Origin: Amoebidium appalachense
Lineage: Eukaryota > Ichthyosporea
Length of the DNA stretch: 51,195 nucleotides
Assembly (NCBI GenBank): GCA_963693365.1
Contig: CAVNZM010000030.1
Span: 1 to 51,195 of the forward strand
Direction: 5' to 3'
Part shown: in pieces, positions 47,763-51,195 of the stretch
Numbering within the stretch: position 1 is the first letter of the stretch
Layout of the letters: each line of letters begins with the position of its first letter
Made by a program: the position numbers and the translations under genes
Notes under the pieces: model-generated
Seen by the model: only the letters and a program-made list of their open reading frames with translations
What the model was told of the DNA's origin: nothing
Databases searched by the model: none

Positions 47763-50320
47763 CATATACTATGCTACAAGGGGGGTTCTATACGAGCTAC
47801 AACGTTGTGTTTTTTTCGTGTGACCCTTGTACTCCAGGGGTACATTCACCATCCCCCCCATAAACTTTGTGGTAAATGTCTCGTGCTAGAAGCTGTTCTG
47901 TGGGTAGTTATTGAAAAACCCAAAAATGTCTAGGTAACACATGGACTTATACTATGCTACAAGGGGGTTCTATTCGAGCTACAATGTTGTGTTTTTTTCG
48001 TGTGACCCTCGTACTCCAGGGGCACATTATCCATCCCCCCCATAAACTTTGTGGTAAATTTCTCGTGCTAGAAGCTGTTCTGTGGTTAGTTATTGAAAAA
48101 CAAATAATGTCTAGGTAACATACTATGTACATATACTATGCTACAAGGGGGGTTCTATACGAGCTACAACGTTGTGTTTTTTTCGTGTGACCCTCGTACT
48201 CCAGGGGCACATTCCCCATCCCCCCCATAAACGTTGTGGTAAATCTCTCGTGCTAGAGGCTGTTCTGTGGGTAGTTATTGAAAAACCAATAATGTCTAGG
48301 TAACATATGTACATATACTATGCTACAAGGGGGGTTCTATACGAGCTACAACGTTGTGTTTTTTTCGTGTGACCCTCGTACTCCAGGGGCACATTCACCA
48401 TCCCCCCCATAAACTGTGTGGTAAATTTCTCGTGCTAGAAGCTGTTCTGTGGGTAGTTATCGAAAAAACCAATAATGTGTAAGTAACACATGTGCATATA
48501 TTATGCTACAGGGGGGGTTCTATTCGAGCTACAACGTTGTGTTTTTTTTGTGTGACCCTCGTACTCTAGGGGCACATTCACCATCCCCCCCATAAACTGT
48601 GTGGTAAATGTCTCGTGCTAGAAGCTGTTCTGTGGGTAGTTATTGAAAAAACCAATAATGTCTAGGTAACACATGTACATATACTATGCTACAAGGGGGG
48701 TTCGATACGAGCTACAACGTTGTGGTTTTTTCGTGTGCCCCTCGTACTCCAGGGGCACATTCACCATCCCCCCCATAAACGTTTTGGTATATTTCTCGTG
48801 CTAGAGGCTGTTCTGTGGGTAGTTATTGAAAAACCCAAAAATGTCTAGGTAACACATGGACATATACTATGCTACAAGGGGGGTTCTATACGAGCTACAA
48901 CGTTGTGTTTTTTTCGTGTGACCCTCGTACTCCAAGGGCACATTCACCATCCCCCCCATAAACTGTGTGGTAAATGTCTCGTGCTAGAAGCTGTTCTGTG
49001 GGTAGTTATTGAAAAAACCAATAATGTGTAAGTAACACATGTACATATACTATGCTACAAGGGGGGTTCTATACGAGCTACAACGTTGTGTTTTTTTCGT
49101 GTGACCCTCGTACTCCAGGGGCACATTCACCATCCCCCCCATAAACTCTGTGGTAAATTTCTCGTGCTAGAAGCTGTTCTGTGGGTAGTTATCGAAAAAA
49201 CCAATAATGTCTCAGTAACACATGTACATATACTATGCTACAAGGGGGGTTCTATTCGAGCTACAACGTTGTGTTTTTTTCGTGTGACCCTCGTACTCCA
49301 GGGGCACATTCACCATCCCCCCCATAAACTGTGTGATAAATGTCTCGTGCTAGAAGCTGTTCTGTGGGTAGTTATTGAAAAACCCAAAAATGTCTAGGTA
49401 ACACATGTACATATATTATGCTACAAGGGGGGTTCTATTCGAGCTACATCGTTGTGTTTTTTTCGTGTGACCCTCGTACTCCAGGGGCACATTCACTATC
49501 CCCCCCATAAACGTTGCGGTAAATGTCTCGTGCTAGAAGCTGTTCTGTTGGTAGTTATTGAAAAACCCAATAATGTGTAAGTAACACATGTGCATATACT
49601 ATGCTACAAGGGGGGTTCTATTCGAGCTACAAACTTGTGTTTTTTTGGTGTGGCCCTCGTACTCCAGGGGCACATTCACCATCCCCCCCATAAACTGTGT
49701 GATAAATGTCTCGTGCTAGAAGCTGTTCTGTGGGTAGTTATTGAAAAACCCAAAAATGTCTAGGTAACACATGTACATATATTATGCTACAAGGGGGGTT
49801 CTATTCGAGCTACATCGTTGTGTTTTTTTCGTGTGACCCTCGTACTCCAGGGGCACATTCACTATCCCCCCCATAAACGTTGCGGTAAATGTCTCGTGCT
49901 AGAAGCTGTTCTGTTGGTAGTTATTGAAAAACCCAATAATGTTTAAGTAACACATGTACATATACTATGCTACAAGGGGGGTTCTATTCGAGCTACAAAC
50001 TTGTGTTTTTTTGGTGTGGCCCTCGTACTCCAGGGGCACATTCACCATCCCCCCATAATCTTTGTGGTAAATTTCTCGGGCGAGAGGCTGTTCTGTGGGT
50101 AGTTATTGAAAAAACCAAAAATGCCTAGGTTGAACACATGGACATATACTATGCTACAAGGGGGGTTCTATACGAGCTACAACGTTGTGTTTTTTTCGTG
50201 TGACCCTCGTACTCCAAGGGCACATTCACCATCTCCCCTTATAATTTGTGGTGAATTTATCGTGCTAGAAGCCACTCTGTGGGTAGTTAGTGAAAAAACC
50301 CGATGCTTATAAGTAACGCA
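47763..50320 (+). repeat. Satellite array 3, about 14 monomers
   Basis: Continuation of array 2 after the retrotransposon, starting with the second CATAT target copy. Monomers average about 183 bp. The two-monomer block beginning near 49391 recurs near 49753 (period about 362 bp) with only a few changes, showing recent dimer amplification. The last units (from about 50050) are more diverged. Confidence 0.93.
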
Positions 50321-50547
50321 TGCACAAATTGTCATCATAGCATTATACTACCATAGTAGTTGGTCGACAATAACGATATATTGGGAACGTGGACACCATA
50401 TTGTAAACCAAAAAATAATAACACCATAATATACTACACATACCTAACAATGTATTGTGAATGAATAAAATACTTGCTTACGTGCTGGTAAAATACGAGA
50501 AACAAGGATTCTCTCGCTCTTTTTTTTCTTTCTTTTTTGTTTGTTTT

Positions 50548-50618
<71 letters not shown>

Positions 50619-51057
50619 AGGGGGGGGGGGGGGGGGGGGTATACCCCCATACGATCATTATAGTGATCTCATTATATGCCCCATACAACCACCATAAGGA
50701 TCGCTAGTTATACCCCCATACGATCATCATAGTGATCTCATTCTATTCCTCATACGATCATCATAATGATCACATACCAATATCCATACGGTCATCATAG
50801 TGATCACAAGGAGATTATCTAACGGGCGCAACTGACATGTGAATTCGTTTTTGCACGCCTCATGGAAAGCGGATGAGGCTCATCAGGTGGCCGCGTCTTA
50901 GGTATGTACAAATTCAAGTCTACTTTCCCTATGCACATTAAGAATATAATAATAAATTTTTTAACACTACTTACCTAGGCGAGGGTTGTCAATTAAGAAT
51001 AGCACAGTGACCAAGCAAAGCAAAATACATGCAAAAACCATATTTGCAACGCCTCTA
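50321..51057. other. Interruption of the satellite array
   Basis: AT-rich sequence, then a GT microsatellite (about 50556-50617) with a G run, then a short repeat of CATACGATCATCATAGTGATC type (four copies in 50645-50810), then unique-looking sequence to 51050. No ORF is convincing. Satellite resumes on the far side. Confidence 0.7.
50640..50812. repeat. Short palindromic repeat GATCATCATAGTGATC
   Basis: Four copies near 50651, 50723, 50757 and 50790, each preceded by CATACG or CATACG-like sequence. The central part is a near palindrome. Confidence 0.75.
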
Positions 51058-51195
51058 AACTTTGCGGTAAATGTCTCGTGCTAGAAGCTGTTCTGTGGGT
51101 AGTTATTGAAAAAACCAATAATGTGTAAGTAACACATGTACATATACTATGCTACAAGGGGGGTTCTATTCGAGCTACAACGTTGTGTTTTTTTC
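51058..51195 (+). repeat. Satellite array 4, start
   Basis: The same monomer as arrays 1-3 (CTCGTGCTAGAAGCTG, TATGCTACAA) resumes in the same orientation and runs off the window. Confidence 0.92.

Noticed and set aside
47685-49397. ORFs of 60-100 aa in the satellite on both strands
   Set aside because: The monomer occasionally stays open, but the frame is not maintained between monomers and stops are frequent.

Overview
The window is nuclear DNA of a eukaryote. It holds long multi-exon genes with canonical GT-AG introns, an intact-looking Ty3/gypsy chromovirus, a satellite with a monomer of about 184 bp, and very dense microsatellites and homopolymers. A plant-type tRNA-Pro fragment and the chromodomain retroelement fit the green lineage (an alga such as a charophyte would be my guess), but nothing here fixes the species.

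Region 1 (about 0.3-30.8 kb) is the most interesting part. Two large genes are transcribed divergently from a shared 1.47-kb promoter. The minus-strand gene (15615 to 1550) resolves into 15 exons whose phases all agree. It encodes about 1348 aa ending in a beta-class DNA amino-methyltransferase fold. The plus-strand gene (17085 to 26477) resolves into 7 phase-consistent exons. It encodes about 1044 aa, with a Cys-rich N-terminus and an RNase H-like, transposase-like core of the kind I recall as DUF7869. In both genes the last intron carries an array of 18-bp palindromes (TCCTAGTTG..ACTAGGA type) at a period of 25-26 bp, about 45 bp from the terminal exon. A related palindrome sits in the shared promoter. 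Inverted copies of a GGTACC-containing repeat lie outside both genes, at 331-524 and 30531-30780. I read this as a candidate large two-gene DNA transposon or selfish element, pairing a putative transposase with a methyltransferase and carrying its own binding-site arrays.

Region 2 (26.5-39.3 kb) is a repeat mosaic. It contains a C-saturated block that may be poor consensus sequence, a 1-kb segmental duplication, GATATC-rich blocks ending in an exact 34-bp inverted repeat, an LINE-like reverse transcriptase fragment joined to a truncated tRNA-Pro, and the first satellite arrays.

Region 3 (39.3-51.2 kb) is a satellite array (monomers of about 184 bp with a dimer/trimer higher-order pattern) into which a chromovirus has inserted. 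The element has 610-bp LTRs that I read as identical and a CATAT target duplication. Its gag is split by a 248-bp MITE and its pol by a one-base frameshift. The combination of satellite and chromovirus resembles centromeric or heterochromatic DNA.
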